Shown: positions 27,823-38,416, counted from the stretch's first letter. The stretch is DNA of 48,684 bases from Candidatus Anaerobiospirillum merdipullorum (GCA_018883895.1 JAHLFG010000001.1:1-48684); one strand, 5' to 3'. Numbers and translations: made by a program. The notes: generated by a model not told the origin, from the letters alone.

Positions 27823-28442
27823 CCAAAGAAGAAATAATTGAGGGATTTATTGCCGCAGGTAAGACGCTGTATGACCGTGGCTATGCCTCGGGAGCGGCGG
27901 GCAATATGTCACAGCTCTTGCCCGATGGCACGGTAGTGGCAACGCCGACCGGCTCATGTCTGGGCACCCTTAAAGCCGATGAGCTGTCGATTGTGGATAA
28001 AGAGGGCAAGCTTTTAAGTGGCAAAAAAGCCACCAAGGAAGTGAAGTTTCACTTAGCCATCTATGCCAACAATCCGGACGTACAGGCAGTGGTGCATCTG
28101 CATTGTTGTTATTGCACCGCCTATGCGTGCCTGAATAACTTAGACCCGCACAATGCCATCCGTCCGGTGACCCCGTATGTGGTCATGCGCATGGGTGAGG
28201 TGCCGCTCATTCCCTATTACAAACCAGGCTCCATTCATTTAGCCGAAGACATTGCCAAGGTGGCAGCCGGCCATAATGCCTTTTTAATGGCCAATCACGG
28301 CATGATTACCTGTGGTAAGACCATGACCGAGGCGGTGAATAATGCCGAGGAGCTAGAGGCGGCGTGCAAGCTCTACTTCCTGCTTAAGGGAGAGGAGCAC
28401 GTCCGTTATTTAAGTGAAGCTGAGATTGCTGAATTGAGATAA
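27819..28442 (+). CDS. otnC: 3-oxo-tetronate 4-phosphate decarboxylase (class II aldolase family)
   Basis: A 207-residue class II aldolase/adducin-fold protein. GAAGNMSQLLPDG near residue 25 binds the phosphate. The zinc site uses His residues in VVHLHCCY (~91-98) and NHGMITCG (~158). Glu in the TKEVKFHLAIY region is the probable acid/base residue. OtnC (E. coli YgbL) decarboxylates 3-oxo-tetronate 4-phosphate to dihydroxyacetone phosphate. Operon context separates it from fuculose- or ribulose-phosphate aldolases of the same fold. Confidence 0.92.
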   Translation: MTKEEIIEGFIAAGKTLYDRGYASGAAGNMSQLLPDGTVVATPTGSCLGTLKADELSIVDKEGKLLSGKKATKEVKFHLAIYANNPDVQAVVHLHCCYCTAYACLNNLDPHNAIRPVTPYVVMRMGEVPLIPYYKPGSIHLAEDIAKVAAGHNAFLMANHGMITCGKTMTEAVNNAEELEAACKLYFLLKGEEHVRYLSEAEIAELR

Positions 28443-28452
28443 GAGGTGAATT

Positions 28453-29241
28453 ATGCCGCAATTTGCTGCCAATTTAACCATGATGTTTAAGGAAGTGGAC
28501 TTTTTAGCCCGCTTCGAGCAAGCCGCCCAATGTGGCTTTAAGGCTGTGGAGTTTTTATGGCCCTATGACTATAAGAAAGAAGAGTTAGCGCAAATCTTAA
28601 AGGAAAATCATTTAAAGATTGCCCTCTTTAATACCACGGCAGGTGACACTGCTCATGGGGAGTGGGGACATGCGGGCCTATCCGGACGTGAGGCAGATTT
28701 TAAGGCTGAAATCGAGCAGGCCTTAGATTATGCCGAAGCCCTAGACTGCCGTACCGTCCATGTGATGTCAGCGGTGGTACCGTATCCGAGCGAAAAGGAG
28801 ATCTGCCGTCAGGTCTTTATTAAGAATATGCGCATGGCAGCCGATCTTTTTGCCAAATATGGCCGCAACCTCACCATGGAAGCACTGTGCCCGGATATTA
28901 AGCCGCGCTATCTCTATCACAGCCAGTATGAAACCATGGCGCTGCGCGAAGAGATTGGTCGCGATAACGTCTTTACACAGTTAGATACCTTCCACGCCCA
29001 AATGGTGGATGGCAATTTAACCCATTTAATTCGTGACTTTGCCGGTAAGTATGGCCATGTGCAAATTGCCTCTGCCCCGGGGCGCCATGAGCCGGATGAA
29101 GGCGAAATCGATTATGGCTACATCTTCAAGCTCTTTGATGAGGTGGGCTATAAGGGCTATATCGGTTGCGAGTATAACCCGCGTGGCGATACCAAGGCAG
29201 GCTTAGGATGGTTTGAGCCGTATAAGTCTTCACAGCTCTGA
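28453..29241 (+). CDS. otnI: 2-oxo-tetronate isomerase (hydroxypyruvate isomerase family)
   Basis: A 262-residue xylose-isomerase-like TIM barrel. Metal-binding and catalytic acidic residues appear in NLTMEAL (Glu), VFTQLDTFHAQ (Asp, His), HVQIASAPGRHEPDEGE and YIGCEYNP (Glu). OtnI (E. coli YgbM) isomerises 2-oxo-tetronate to 3-oxo-tetronate, the kinase substrate. AGAGGTG lies upstream of the ATG. It ends 115 bases before the permease gene, a gap that holds two hairpins. Confidence 0.92.
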   Translation: MPQFAANLTMMFKEVDFLARFEQAAQCGFKAVEFLWPYDYKKEELAQILKENHLKIALFNTTAGDTAHGEWGHAGLSGREADFKAEIEQALDYAEALDCRTVHVMSAVVPYPSEKEICRQVFIKNMRMAADLFAKYGRNLTMEALCPDIKPRYLYHSQYETMALREEIGRDNVFTQLDTFHAQMVDGNLTHLIRDFAGKYGHVQIASAPGRHEPDEGEIDYGYIFKLFDEVGYKGYIGCEYNPRGDTKAGLGWFEPYKSSQL

Positions 29242-29257
29242 GCTTAGTGAAGAGGAT

Positions 29258-29327
29258 GGTAGGCCATCTGTATCTGGCCTGCTACTTTTATGACAGAGGT
29301 GCGACAGTGTCCCCCCGTCGCTCCTCT
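29258..29327 (+). promoter_or_regulatory. Two hairpins between otnI and the permease
   Basis: The first is GGTAGGCCA/TGGCCTGCT (29258-29266 with 29275-29283, two G-T pairs), followed by ACTTTTA. The second is AGAGGTGCGAC (29295-29305) with GTCGCTCCTCT (29317-29327), 11 positions with one T-T mismatch and a C-rich loop. Neither has a full T-run. They probably shape the relative levels of enzyme and permease mRNA. Confidence 0.55.
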
Positions 29328-29356
29328 GGATACTAGTTGCAATAGGTAGAAATTGT

Positions 29357-30733
29357 ATGTCAACTTCCGCATTATTACTCATTGCAGCAGTAGCAATTAT
29401 GTTGCTGCTGTTCATGGTAATCAAGATCAAGCTCTCGGCTTTCGTCGCTTTGCTCTTAGTTTCCATGATTACTGCCATTATCGCCGGGATCCCGATTGAT
29501 CAGGTGATGCCGACCTTAATTGCCGGTATGGGCTCGACCTTGGGCTCGATTACCATTATCGTCGGCTTAGGTGCCATTTTAGGGCGCATGATCGAAGTCT
29601 CCGGCGGTGCTGAGGCGCTTGCTAATTACTTCTCTAAGCTCTTAGGCGTCAAGCGTACCGTGGCGGCTTTAGCCATAGCAGGCTTTATCTTAGGCATCCC
29701 TATCTTCGTGGACGTGGGCTTTATCATTTTAGCGCCTATCGTCTTGGGCTTTGCTAAGATCTCCAAGTCAAATCCGATTGTCTATGGTCTGCCGGTGGCC
29801 GTATGTATGTTGGCCGTGCACGTGGTAGTGCCGCCGCATCCAGGTCCAGTGGCTGCGGCCAATCTGCTTAATGCCGATGTTGGTTTACTGACCTTATGGG
29901 GCCTCTTACTGTGCGTCCCGACGGGCTTAGTGGGCTTCTTTACGGCCAAGATTGTTGTCAAGCGTCACTTAAAGCGCGTAGGCTCTAAGCCAAGTGAAGA
30001 CAGTGAGGTCTTAATGGATGAAGTGGCCGCCGACTCCCAGCCCATTCCGCCTGATGGCATGGCTGCCCCGAATGTATGGCTCATTGTCAGCTTGGTGATT
30101 GTGCCGATTGCCCTCATTATGTTAGGCACGGTGTGCAATACCAGCCTGCCCAAAGACTCTGCCTTCCTGCCGATATCGCAGTTCATCGGTGCCCCGGGCA
30201 CGGCCTTAATGGTAGCCTTAGCCATTGCCTTCTATGCCTTAGGTATTAGACGTAATTGGTCGCTGGGCAAAATCGGTAATGTGATGGATTCTGCTTTACC
30301 GACGGCTGCCGTGGTGATCTTAGTTACCGGTGGTGGTGGCGTCTTTGGTAAGGTTTTATCCGAATCCGGCGTCGGTAACGCTTTGGCTGATACTTTAAAT
30401 TCCATGAACATGCCGGTGATGTTAGCAGGCTTCGTGATTGCCGCGGCCTTGCGTGCAGCCCAAGGTTCTGCTACGGTAGCCATTTTGACTACTGCCGGCC
30501 TCTTGGCTGATGCTACTGCGGGTTATTCTGATACCTTCAGAGTGTTGCTGACGATCGCTATCGGCTTTGGTGCTTTAGGCTTCTCGCACATTAATGACTC
30601 CTTCTTCTGGATTTTGACCAGATACTTAGGCATCAGTGTTGGTGACGGCATTAAGACCTGGACCGTGATCACTTCGGTGACCGGTATTAGTGGCTTTATC
30701 TTCACGTGGATACTGTCACTGTTCGTGATGTAG
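29357..30733 (+). CDS. GntP-family permease for tetronate
   Basis: A 458-residue integral membrane protein of the gluconate:H+ symporter (GntP) family with about 12-14 hydrophobic spans. Conserved GntP stretches are IIVGLGAILGRMIEVSGGA, GIPIFVDVGFIILAPIV, VVPPHPGPVAAA and ALRAAQGSATVAILTTAGL. It is the position equivalent of E. coli YgbN and presumably imports L-threonate or a related four-carbon sugar acid. As an ion-coupled carrier it would not phosphorylate its substrate, which makes the HPr-like gene right behind it notable. A long hydrophilic loop lies near residues 200-235. Confidence 0.92.
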   Translation: MSTSALLLIAAVAIMLLLFMVIKIKLSAFVALLLVSMITAIIAGIPIDQVMPTLIAGMGSTLGSITIIVGLGAILGRMIEVSGGAEALANYFSKLLGVKRTVAALAIAGFILGIPIFVDVGFIILAPIVLGFAKISKSNPIVYGLPVAVCMLAVHVVVPPHPGPVAAANLLNADVGLLTLWGLLLCVPTGLVGFFTAKIVVKRHLKRVGSKPSEDSEVLMDEVAADSQPIPPDGMAAPNVWLIVSLVIVPIALIMLGTVCNTSLPKDSAFLPISQFIGAPGTALMVALAIAFYALGIRRNWSLGKIGNVMDSALPTAAVVILVTGGGGVFGKVLSESGVGNALADTLNSMNMPVMLAGFVIAAALRAAQGSATVAILTTAGLLADATAGYSDTFRVLLTIAIGFGALGFSHINDSFFWILTRYLGISVGDGIKTWTVITSVTGISGFIFTWILSLFVM

Positions 30734-30743
30734 GAGAAGCTTC

Positions 30744-31004
30744 ATGCTGAAATTTAATTACATTATTACCAATAAAGAGGGCGTCCATGCGCGTCCGGCA
30801 GGCATCATTATTAAAAAGGCCTCCGAATTTAACAGCCTGGTCGAACTCTTTGCCAAAGGACAGACGGTGTCGCTCAAAGGCGGGATCTTTGCTCTGATGG
30901 GCTTGGGTCTACGCGCCGGCGATGAGCTTGATCTTACCTTCAAGGGGGATGACGAGCAGGCAGCCTATGATGCCGTGACGGCCCTTATCAAAGAACTGTT
31001 GTAA
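30744..31004 (+). CDS. HPr-like phosphocarrier protein
   Basis: An 86-residue HPr-domain protein, full length for the family. The phospho-acceptor is His15 in NKEGVHARPAG, identical in layout to HPr of the sugar phosphotransferase system. At position 46, where HPr of Gram-positive bacteria has the regulatory Ser and E. coli HPr also has Ser, this protein has Gly (SLKGGIFALMGLG). Phosphorylation by EI at His15 is expected; regulation at residue 46 is not possible. It begins 10 bases after the permease stop with GGAGAAG upstream and ends at a terminator, so it is the last gene of the tetronate operon. It could be a general HPr relocated here or a dedicated regulator. Confidence 0.9.
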   Translation: MLKFNYIITNKEGVHARPAGIIIKKASEFNSLVELFAKGQTVSLKGGIFALMGLGLRAGDELDLTFKGDDEQAAYDAVTALIKELL

Positions 31005-31027
31005 TTTCCTCACTTCTTGAAAAATTG

Positions 31028-31053
31028 ACCCCGCTCTCCTTAGCGGGGTTTTG
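31028..31053 (+). terminator. Intrinsic terminator of the tetronate operon
   Basis: ACCCCGCT (31028-31035) pairs with AGCGGGGT (31042-31049) around a 6-base loop, followed by TTTG and later TTTTT. It ends the transcript 24 bases after the HPr-like gene. Confidence 0.88.
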
Positions 31054-31100
31054 TCATTCTTTTTGCCTAAAAAAGCCGTAAGTAGGGCTTTACTTTAGGC

Positions 31101-31106
31101 TACAAT
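31101..31106 (+). promoter_or_regulatory. Candidate -10 box for queA
   Basis: TACAAT lies 29 bases before the queA GTG. No good -35 is visible upstream. Confidence 0.4.
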
Positions 31107-31134
31107 ACGCATCGATTTTTATGAGGGTCGTATT

Positions 31135-32238
31135 GTGCTTCGCAGTGATTTTAATTTTACCCTTCCTGAGGAATTGATTGCGCTCTATCCGTCTAAGGAG
31201 CGTACTGCATGTCGCATGTTGTGCCTTGATGGCAATAGCGGCGCATTAAGCGATAAACATTTTTATGATTTGGCCGATGAATTAGAGCCTGGAGATCTGT
31301 TGGTCTTCAATGATACCAAGGTCATCCCGGCGCGCATGTATGGCATTAAGGATACCGGTGGCAAGGTTGAGTTCTTAATTGAGCGCTTGCTTAATTTATC
31401 CACCGCCTTAACCCATATTAAGGCCAGTAAGGCGCCCAAGTCCGGCTGCATTATCACCATTGATAATAGCGATGGACTACAGCTTGAAGTCACCGGACGG
31501 CGGGGCGATCTCTTCTTGGTAAAAACTGTCGATGACAGCTCAATGTTAGATTTGTTGGACAAGGCCGGGCATATTCCGCTGCCGCCTTATATTGAGCGTC
31601 CCGATGAGCCTGCCGATCGTGAGCGCTATCAGACGGTGTACTCACGCGTCCCCGGCGCGGTGGCTGCCCCGACGGCTGGTTTACACTTTTCCACTGAGCA
31701 AATTGAAGCGCTTAAGGCCAAGGGCGTTAAGACCGCTTTTGTGACCTTACATGTCGGTGCTGGCACCTTCCAGCCGGTGCGTGAGGATGATATCTTGCAG
31801 CATCATATGCACAGTGAGTTTGTGCAATTATCCCCGGCCACAGCTCAGGCAGTCATCGATTGTCGTAACTCTGGGCATCGCGTGGTGGCGGTGGGGACTA
31901 CTGCGGTGCGCTCGCTTGAAAGTGCAGCCTTGTATGCCAAATCCCAGGGACTTAGTGATCCTATTTGTCCTTTTTATGCCGATACCTCGATTTTCATTTA
32001 CCCCGGCTACGAGTATCAGGTGGTAGATTGCCTGATTACCAATTTCCATTTGCCCGAAAGCACCTTAATTATGTTGGTGTGTGCCTTTGCCGGCTATAAA
32101 AATACCATGCAAGCCTATGAGCATGCGGTCAAGGAGGGCTATCACTTCTTCTCCTATGGCGATTGCATGTTTATATCAAAGCGCACCGACCCCATGGATT
32201 TGCCGCCTTCGGCCAAGCAAGATAAGAGTACGGCATAA
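31135..32238 (+). CDS. queA: S-adenosylmethionine:tRNA ribosyltransferase-isomerase
   Basis: A 367-residue QueA. The N terminus [20 protein letters not shown], then [18 protein letters not shown] and [10 protein letters not shown], are family signatures. It transfers the ribosyl group of SAM to preQ1 in tRNA, giving epoxyqueuosine. The start is GTG 31135 with GAGGG upstream. tgt follows after 48 bases, giving the usual queA-tgt order of queuosine synthesis. Confidence 0.96.
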   Translation: MLRSDFNFTLPEELIALYPSKERTACRMLCLDGNSGALSDKHFYDLADELEPGDLLVFNDTKVIPARMYGIKDTGGKVEFLIERLLNLSTALTHIKASKAPKSGCIITIDNSDGLQLEVTGRRGDLFLVKTVDDSSMLDLLDKAGHIPLPPYIERPDEPADRERYQTVYSRVPGAVAAPTAGLHFSTEQIEALKAKGVKTAFVTLHVGAGTFQPVREDDILQHHMHSEFVQLSPATAQAVIDCRNSGHRVVAVGTTAVRSLESAALYAKSQGLSDPICPFYADTSIFIYPGYEYQVVDCLITNFHLPESTLIMLVCAFAGYKNTMQAYEHAVKEGYHFFSYGDCMFISKRTDPMDLPPSAKQDKSTA

Positions 32239-33420
<1,182 letters not shown>

Positions 33421-33764
33421 ACGCGCTTAATTTAAGCGTGCCTGCGCCGGGCTTAAATTTGAGCACGGCGCTAAGTTGCAATTTTACCTTTGCACCAAAA
33501 TATAGCGCTATTTTCCCTGTAATAGTATTTTTGTCTTATTGCCTTGGGGTGTTTCTTTTTAACTTGCCTTATGCGTACCTTAAATTTACGTATATTAAAG
33601 TCTTAAGGGGCGGGCGGCTACGAGCTTACGGGCAGGGTAGACAGTGATTTTTGGGGAAAAGAGTGAGCAATGCCAATTATCTGCTAATATAGCAAATTTG
33701 TAACCAAGCTCACTTTTTGAGCTACCCAAAGTTTTGCCATCAATTAAGGAACAGGATAAAACCT
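33421..33764 (+). promoter_or_regulatory. Leader region between tgt and yajC
   Basis: This gap is 344 bases; in E. coli tgt and yajC are nearly adjacent. It holds a near-perfect palindrome right after the tgt stop (CGCTTAA-t-TTAAGCG, 33424-33438). AGTGAGC (33662-33668) can pair with GCTCACT (33708-33714) before TTTT. A competing hairpin is AGCTCA/TGAGCT (33707-33723). TGCTAATAT (33682-33690) could be an extended -10 for yajC. A 69-codon open frame (33438-33647) with a hydrophobic core exists but has no ribosome-binding site. Confidence 0.5.
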
Positions 33765-34328
33765 ATGTTTATTTCCAATGCCTATGCTGCAGATGCTGCT
33801 CCAGCCGCTGGCGGCGATATGAGCATGATCATTGTGCTGACTATCTGCATGGTCGCAGTCTATTTCTTCGTGATGCGTCCGAACTCCAAGAAGCGTAAGG
33901 AGATGCAGAAGCTGCTTGATAATTTAGCCGTCGGGGATGAAGTGCTGACCAATGGCGGTATTGCCGGTCGCATTAGCCGTCTGCCGGAGAATAAGGAATA
34001 TGTGCTCATCACCGTCGCCGCTGGCGTCGAGATGCAGATGAAGCGCAACTATGTGGTTGCCGTGTTGCCTAAGGGCACCTTAGATGAGTCCGTCAAGCGT
34101 GAACCGACTGCCGGTAAGCGTTTAGTCAAGAGAAAGGTAAGCCGTACCGCTAAGGCCGAGAGCGCCGATAAGGTAGCTGAGGCTGCCAAGGTAGAAGAAG
34201 CTCCTAAGGCTCAAGAGCCTGCCAAGGCTGCAGAGCCTGTCAAGGCTGAAGAGCCGGCTGCATCGCCTGAGACTGCCGCCCCGGCTGCTGAGGCAACTGA
34301 TCAAAAGAAGCCTGAAGCTGACAAGTAA
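33765..34328 (+). CDS. yajC: Sec translocon accessory subunit YajC, long form
   Basis: A 187-residue YajC; the E. coli protein has 110. It has one membrane helix (residues ~20-42, MSMIIVLTICMVAVYFFVM), then the conserved RPNSKKRKEMQKLLDNL and GDEVLTNGGIAGRI. The last ~65 residues are an unusual low-complexity tail rich in Ala, Glu, Lys and Pro with repeated AKAAEPVKAEEPA-type units. YajC associates with SecDF-YidC and AcrB. ATG 33765 is preceded by AGGAACAGGAT. It is followed by secD after 71 bases. Confidence 0.92.
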   Translation: MFISNAYAADAAPAAGGDMSMIIVLTICMVAVYFFVMRPNSKKRKEMQKLLDNLAVGDEVLTNGGIAGRISRLPENKEYVLITVAAGVEMQMKRNYVVAVLPKGTLDESVKREPTAGKRLVKRKVSRTAKAESADKVAEAAKVEEAPKAQEPAKAAEPVKAEEPAASPETAAPAAEATDQKKPEADK

Positions 34329-34399
34329 TTTAGTTACGATGCAATAGGGCCGCAGCTTAAGGTTGCGGCCTCTTTATCTCAACAAGAAGTAGTCAAAAA

Positions 34400-36277
34400 G
34401 TGTTAAATAAGTTTCCCTGGTGGAAGAACCTGCTGGTGTTCCTCGTCATTGGCTTAGGTTTCTTCTACGCTTTGCCCAATCTCTACGGTGAAGATCCTGC
34501 TCTGCAAATTTCAGGTACGCATGGCACCACAGTGGATGCAACAGTACAGGAACGAGTGCAAAATCTGCTGACTGCCAAAAATATCAGTGGCGATTATGAG
34601 CTGGAAAATGAGCAACTCCTAATTCGCTTCCCGTCCACCGAGCAACAAATTTTAGCGCGTGACCTGGTGCAAGAAGCCTTAGGCGATCAATACATCACCG
34701 CTTTAAACTTAGCCCCGGCCACTCCTGCGTGGATGCGCTCACTGGGGATGCATCCTTTAAAGTTAGGTCTTGACTTGCGTGGTGGCGTGCACTTCCTCAT
34801 GGAAGTGGATATGGCCGAAGCGATGAACAAGATGAAGACCCAATTGGTGGCTGATTTCCGTACTGAGCTACGTAATGCCAATTTGCGTCTGTCCGGAGCC
34901 CGTATCGATGGCGACGCGGTGGTGGTGACCTTCCGCGACAGTGCGGTGCGTGATGAGGCCTTAGATTTATTGCGCCGCAATCATGGTGATTTTAGCTTCC
35001 AAGCCTATGAGCGCGATGGCCGCAGCTATATCCGCGCGGAAATGACCCCGCAGAAGCTGTCGCAGATTAGAACCAATGCCGTTGATCAGAACATCAACAT
35101 CATCCGTAATCGTGTCAATGAATTAGGTGTGGCCGAGCCCTTGGTGCAACGTCAAGGCGCCGATCGCGTGGTCGTTGAGCTGCCGGGTATTCAGGATACG
35201 GCACGGGCTAAGGAAATCTTAGGTGCTACTGCGACCTTGGAATTTCGTATGGTGGACTCCAATGCGGACTTGAACGCCGCTATGCAAGGACGAGTGCCGG
35301 CTGGTGATGAGCTTTACCATGATAAAAACGGTTATCCGGTGGTGCTTGAAAAGCGCGTCATTTTAACGGGTGATCATATTGTCGATGCTTCGTCCTCCAC
35401 TGACGAAAACGGCCGTCCGCAGGTGAACATCAGCCTTGATTCTCGTGGTGGTAGCATTATGTCCGACTTTACTAAGGACAATGTGGGTAAGTCGATGGCC
35501 ACTAACTTTATTGAATATAAGGTAGTGCCGGTAGAAGATCCCAATGCCCCTAAGCCTGGGGAGCCTGGCTATAAGCCCAAGTTTGAAAAGGTCGAGCAAA
35601 TTATTAATGTGGCGACCATTCAGACCCGTTTGGGCTCCAATTTCCGTATTACCGGTATTGATTCACCCAAAGAGGCGCACAATTTAGCCCTCTTACTGCG
35701 TGCCGGTGCCTTAATTGCGCCGATTCAGATTGTCGAAGAGCGTACCATCGGCCCGAGCCTTGGTCAGCAGAACATCGACAATGGTCTGCGCGCGATGTTC
35801 TATGGTGTCGCCGCCTTGATGATCTTCATGGTGATTTACTACAAGGCCTTTGGCTTTATCGCCAATTTGGCACTGTTGTTTAACTTAGTGCTTCTCGTCG
35901 GTGTGATGTCCTTAATTCCAGGCGCTACCATGACCTTACCGGGTATTGCCGGTATTGTGTTGACCCTAGGTATGGCCATTGACGCCAACGTGCTCATTTA
36001 CGAACGTATCCGTGAGGAAATTCGCAATGGGCGCACGGTACAGCAGGCCATTCATCTAGGTTATGAAAAGGCCTTTGGCACCATTGCCGACTCCAATATT
36101 ACGACCTTTATCACCGCACTCATCCTCTTTATGGTGGGTACAGGTGCAGTTAAGGGCTTTGCCTTGGTGCTGATGATTGGTATTGCCAGCTCCATGTTTA
36201 CCGCGGTGACCGCTTGTCGTGCCATCGTTAACCTGATTTGGGGTGGTAAACGCAAGGTCAAGAAGCTTTATATTTAA
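34400..36277 (+). CDS. secD: Protein translocase subunit SecD
   Basis: A 625-residue RND-type protein. A first membrane helix (residues ~8-24) is followed by a large periplasmic region (P1 with [16 protein letters not shown] near residue 118, and the base/head domains), then five C-terminal helices starting around residue 460. These include [23 protein letters not shown], which carries the conserved proton-pathway Asp. SecD with SecF uses proton motive force to pull preproteins across the membrane. The start is GTG with a weak AAGAAG site. It lies in the yajC-secD-secF operon. Confidence 0.97.
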   Translation: MLNKFPWWKNLLVFLVIGLGFFYALPNLYGEDPALQISGTHGTTVDATVQERVQNLLTAKNISGDYELENEQLLIRFPSTEQQILARDLVQEALGDQYITALNLAPATPAWMRSLGMHPLKLGLDLRGGVHFLMEVDMAEAMNKMKTQLVADFRTELRNANLRLSGARIDGDAVVVTFRDSAVRDEALDLLRRNHGDFSFQAYERDGRSYIRAEMTPQKLSQIRTNAVDQNINIIRNRVNELGVAEPLVQRQGADRVVVELPGIQDTARAKEILGATATLEFRMVDSNADLNAAMQGRVPAGDELYHDKNGYPVVLEKRVILTGDHIVDASSSTDENGRPQVNISLDSRGGSIMSDFTKDNVGKSMATNFIEYKVVPVEDPNAPKPGEPGYKPKFEKVEQIINVATIQTRLGSNFRITGIDSPKEAHNLALLLRAGALIAPIQIVEERTIGPSLGQQNIDNGLRAMFYGVAALMIFMVIYYKAFGFIANLALLFNLVLLVGVMSLIPGATMTLPGIAGIVLTLGMAIDANVLIYERIREEIRNGRTVQQAIHLGYEKAFGTIADSNITTFITALILFMVGTGAVKGFALVLMIGIASSMFTAVTACRAIVNLIWGGKRKVKKLYI

Positions 36278-36288
36278 GGGGAAAAATC

Positions 36289-37236
36289 ATGTTGCAATTT
36301 ATTAAAAGCACTACCGTGATCCCCTTTATGAAGATAAAGGGCATTGTGGAAATTTTATGTATCTGCCTGGTGGTAGCCTCGATTGTTTCCATGGTCACCA
36401 AGGGCCTAAACTGGGGCCTTGATTTTACCGGCGGTATCGTCATTGAGACCAAGTACACGCAGGCGATGGATCTAGATGAGGTGCGTGCCGCCTATGCTGA
36501 AGAAGGCATTGTCGGTGTCGCGCAGCACTTTGGCTCCACGCGTGATGTGATGATCCGTGTGGCACCGCAAGAGGGCTTAAATCAGCAAGTGGTGGCCGAT
36601 AAGGTCATGCAGGCGGCACACAAGTTAGATCCACAGGCAAGCTTAAGCCGCTCGGAGTACGTCGGTCCTTCGGTAGGTGAGGAGCTGGTGCAATCTGGCG
36701 TCCTGGCCATTGTGGTGTCCTTGATTGCCATCTTGGCCTATATTGCCTTCCGCTTTGAATGGCGTATGGCCACCGGTGCGGTGATCTCATTGGGCTATGA
36801 CGTCATCATCGTGATGGGCGTGTTCTCATTTTGGCAAATTGAGTATGATTTGACCGTGCTCGCGGCCGTACTGACGGTGGTGGGCTATTCCTTGAACGAT
36901 AAGATCGTGGTCTTTGATCGTATTCGTGAAAATGCCAGCCGTCTGCCACGTGATATGACCATGGATCATCTCTTTGATGTTTCGATTACCCAAACTCTGT
37001 CGCGTACCATTATTACCTCAGGTACCACGCTCATTACGGTGATTTCGCTCCTGCTCTTTGGCGGTAGCTTAATTCACGGTTTCTCGTTGGCTTTGACAGT
37101 CGGCATTGTCTTTGGTACTTTCTCCTCTATCTATGTGGCTAGTACCTGGGCGCTACTGTTAAAGATTGAGCGGCGCAACCTTTTGCCGATGAAGATCGAG
37201 AAAAAGGAAACCGATGGTATGGAGAGCTTGGACTAG
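36289..37236 (+). CDS. secF: Protein translocase subunit SecF
   Basis: A 315-residue SecF with an N-terminal helix, a small periplasmic domain containing LNWGLDFTGGIVIETKYTQ (near residue 41), and five further helices. The conserved VVGYSLNDKIVVFDRIREN holds the functional Asp near residue 205. It begins 11 bases after secD with AAGGGG upstream. The C terminus is short and charged. Function is as partner of SecD. Confidence 0.97.
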   Translation: MLQFIKSTTVIPFMKIKGIVEILCICLVVASIVSMVTKGLNWGLDFTGGIVIETKYTQAMDLDEVRAAYAEEGIVGVAQHFGSTRDVMIRVAPQEGLNQQVVADKVMQAAHKLDPQASLSRSEYVGPSVGEELVQSGVLAIVVSLIAILAYIAFRFEWRMATGAVISLGYDVIIVMGVFSFWQIEYDLTVLAAVLTVVGYSLNDKIVVFDRIRENASRLPRDMTMDHLFDVSITQTLSRTIITSGTTLITVISLLLFGGSLIHGFSLALTVGIVFGTFSSIYVASTWALLLKIERRNLLPMKIEKKETDGMESLD

Positions 37237-37263
37237 CTAAAGTTTAGACAAGCGAGGTTTTCG

Positions 37264-38271
37264 ATGTTAGTAAAAAAGGCAAGCAGATCAGGCAAATCTC
37301 TTGCCTTTGTTTTTGGGCCATTGAGCTTGGCGCTTTCTCTTGAACTCACCGGCTGTAGCAGTATGAGCTCTGAAAGTACGCCAAGCGATCCTATGCTCTT
37401 AAGCTCCGACTTTGCGGTGCCGCAAAATGAAATTGTGCTCACCGTGCCGGTAATGGCGGCGGTGGAGCGCGATCAGATGCTGATTGTGCAATTATCAGAG
37501 CTTATTGATCATGAAACCGATAGTGCTGCCGATAGAGCAGAACTCTTTTATGAACTAGGCGTCATCTATGATCGCTTGGGCCTGGAAGGCTCGGCGCGCA
37601 CCATGTTTATGAACGCCTTGGTCGAAAAGCCGGATTATGCTCCAGCCTATAATTTCCTGGGGATTTATCTTGCTAGTGCCGAGCGTTTTGGCGATGCCTA
37701 TGAGGCCTTTGATGCGGCCTTAGAGTTAGATCCACACAGTGTCTACACTAATTTTGCCCGCGCCATTGCGCTGTATTATGGCAAACGCCCCAAGATAGCT
37801 TTAAGTGATATTCAGACGTTTTATCAGGCCGATAGGAACGATCCTTATCGCATGTTGTGGTATTACTTAATTGAATGTGAGACCAGTGGCTATGACACGG
37901 CCCTGTTGCACTTAAAGCAGCGCTATGCCAGCGCGCAGAAAAAAGAAGATTACTTTGGCTATCATGTGCTGGATTATCTCACCGGGCTTATTTCCAAGGA
38001 GCAACTGCTTGCCTTGGTAAAAGATCCGCAATTGCCGATGTATCTTAAAATCGAGCGCGCCTGTGAGGTCTACTTTTATTTAGGTAAGGAAGCGCAGCGG
38101 CAAGGGCAGATTAAACTTGCCTTTGACTATTTCCATTTGGCGGCGCATACCGATAAGTATGATTTCCTCGAGCATCGTTATGCGCTCTTTGAAATCCGTC
38201 GTTTGGCACGGCAATATGGTTTGACCTCGTATCGCGATCGCAATCCGCTACAAGATCCCGATCTGTATTAG
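37264..38271 (+). CDS. nlpI: NlpI-like TPR lipoprotein
   Basis: A 335-residue outer-membrane lipoprotein candidate. The signal peptide ends in lipobox LELTGC. TPR units follow: ELFYELGVIYDRLGLEGSA, PAYNFLGIYLASAERFGDAY and EAFDAALELDPHSVYTNFAR, closely tracking E. coli NlpI through NDPYRMLWYYLIE and FLEHRYALFEI. NlpI is an adaptor for the Prc protease and for peptidoglycan hydrolases and synthases. It is longer than the E. coli protein (294), mainly at the N and C ends. In E. coli nlpI follows pnp, not secF. Confidence 0.88.
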   Translation: MLVKKASRSGKSLAFVFGPLSLALSLELTGCSSMSSESTPSDPMLLSSDFAVPQNEIVLTVPVMAAVERDQMLIVQLSELIDHETDSAADRAELFYELGVIYDRLGLEGSARTMFMNALVEKPDYAPAYNFLGIYLASAERFGDAYEAFDAALELDPHSVYTNFARAIALYYGKRPKIALSDIQTFYQADRNDPYRMLWYYLIECETSGYDTALLHLKQRYASAQKKEDYFGYHVLDYLTGLISKEQLLALVKDPQLPMYLKIERACEVYFYLGKEAQRQGQIKLAFDYFHLAAHTDKYDFLEHRYALFEIRRLARQYGLTSYRDRNPLQDPDLY

Positions 38272-38416
38272 ATAGCATGATGGGAAATCGCGTTGCCACC
38301 TGAATCAAGCACGCGGCACGAGGCATGGAACATTAAGCACATAAGGCGGCTGTAGCTAAGGCGCGGCAGACGCACCGATAGCAGGCAATGGCAATATAAG
38401 ATTTAGGAAGAGGGCT

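Noticed and set aside
33438-33647. A 69-codon open frame after tgt as a real gene.
   Set aside because: No ribosome-binding site, GTG start inside a palindrome, rare codons and no family similarity. Kept only as part of the leader hypothesis.
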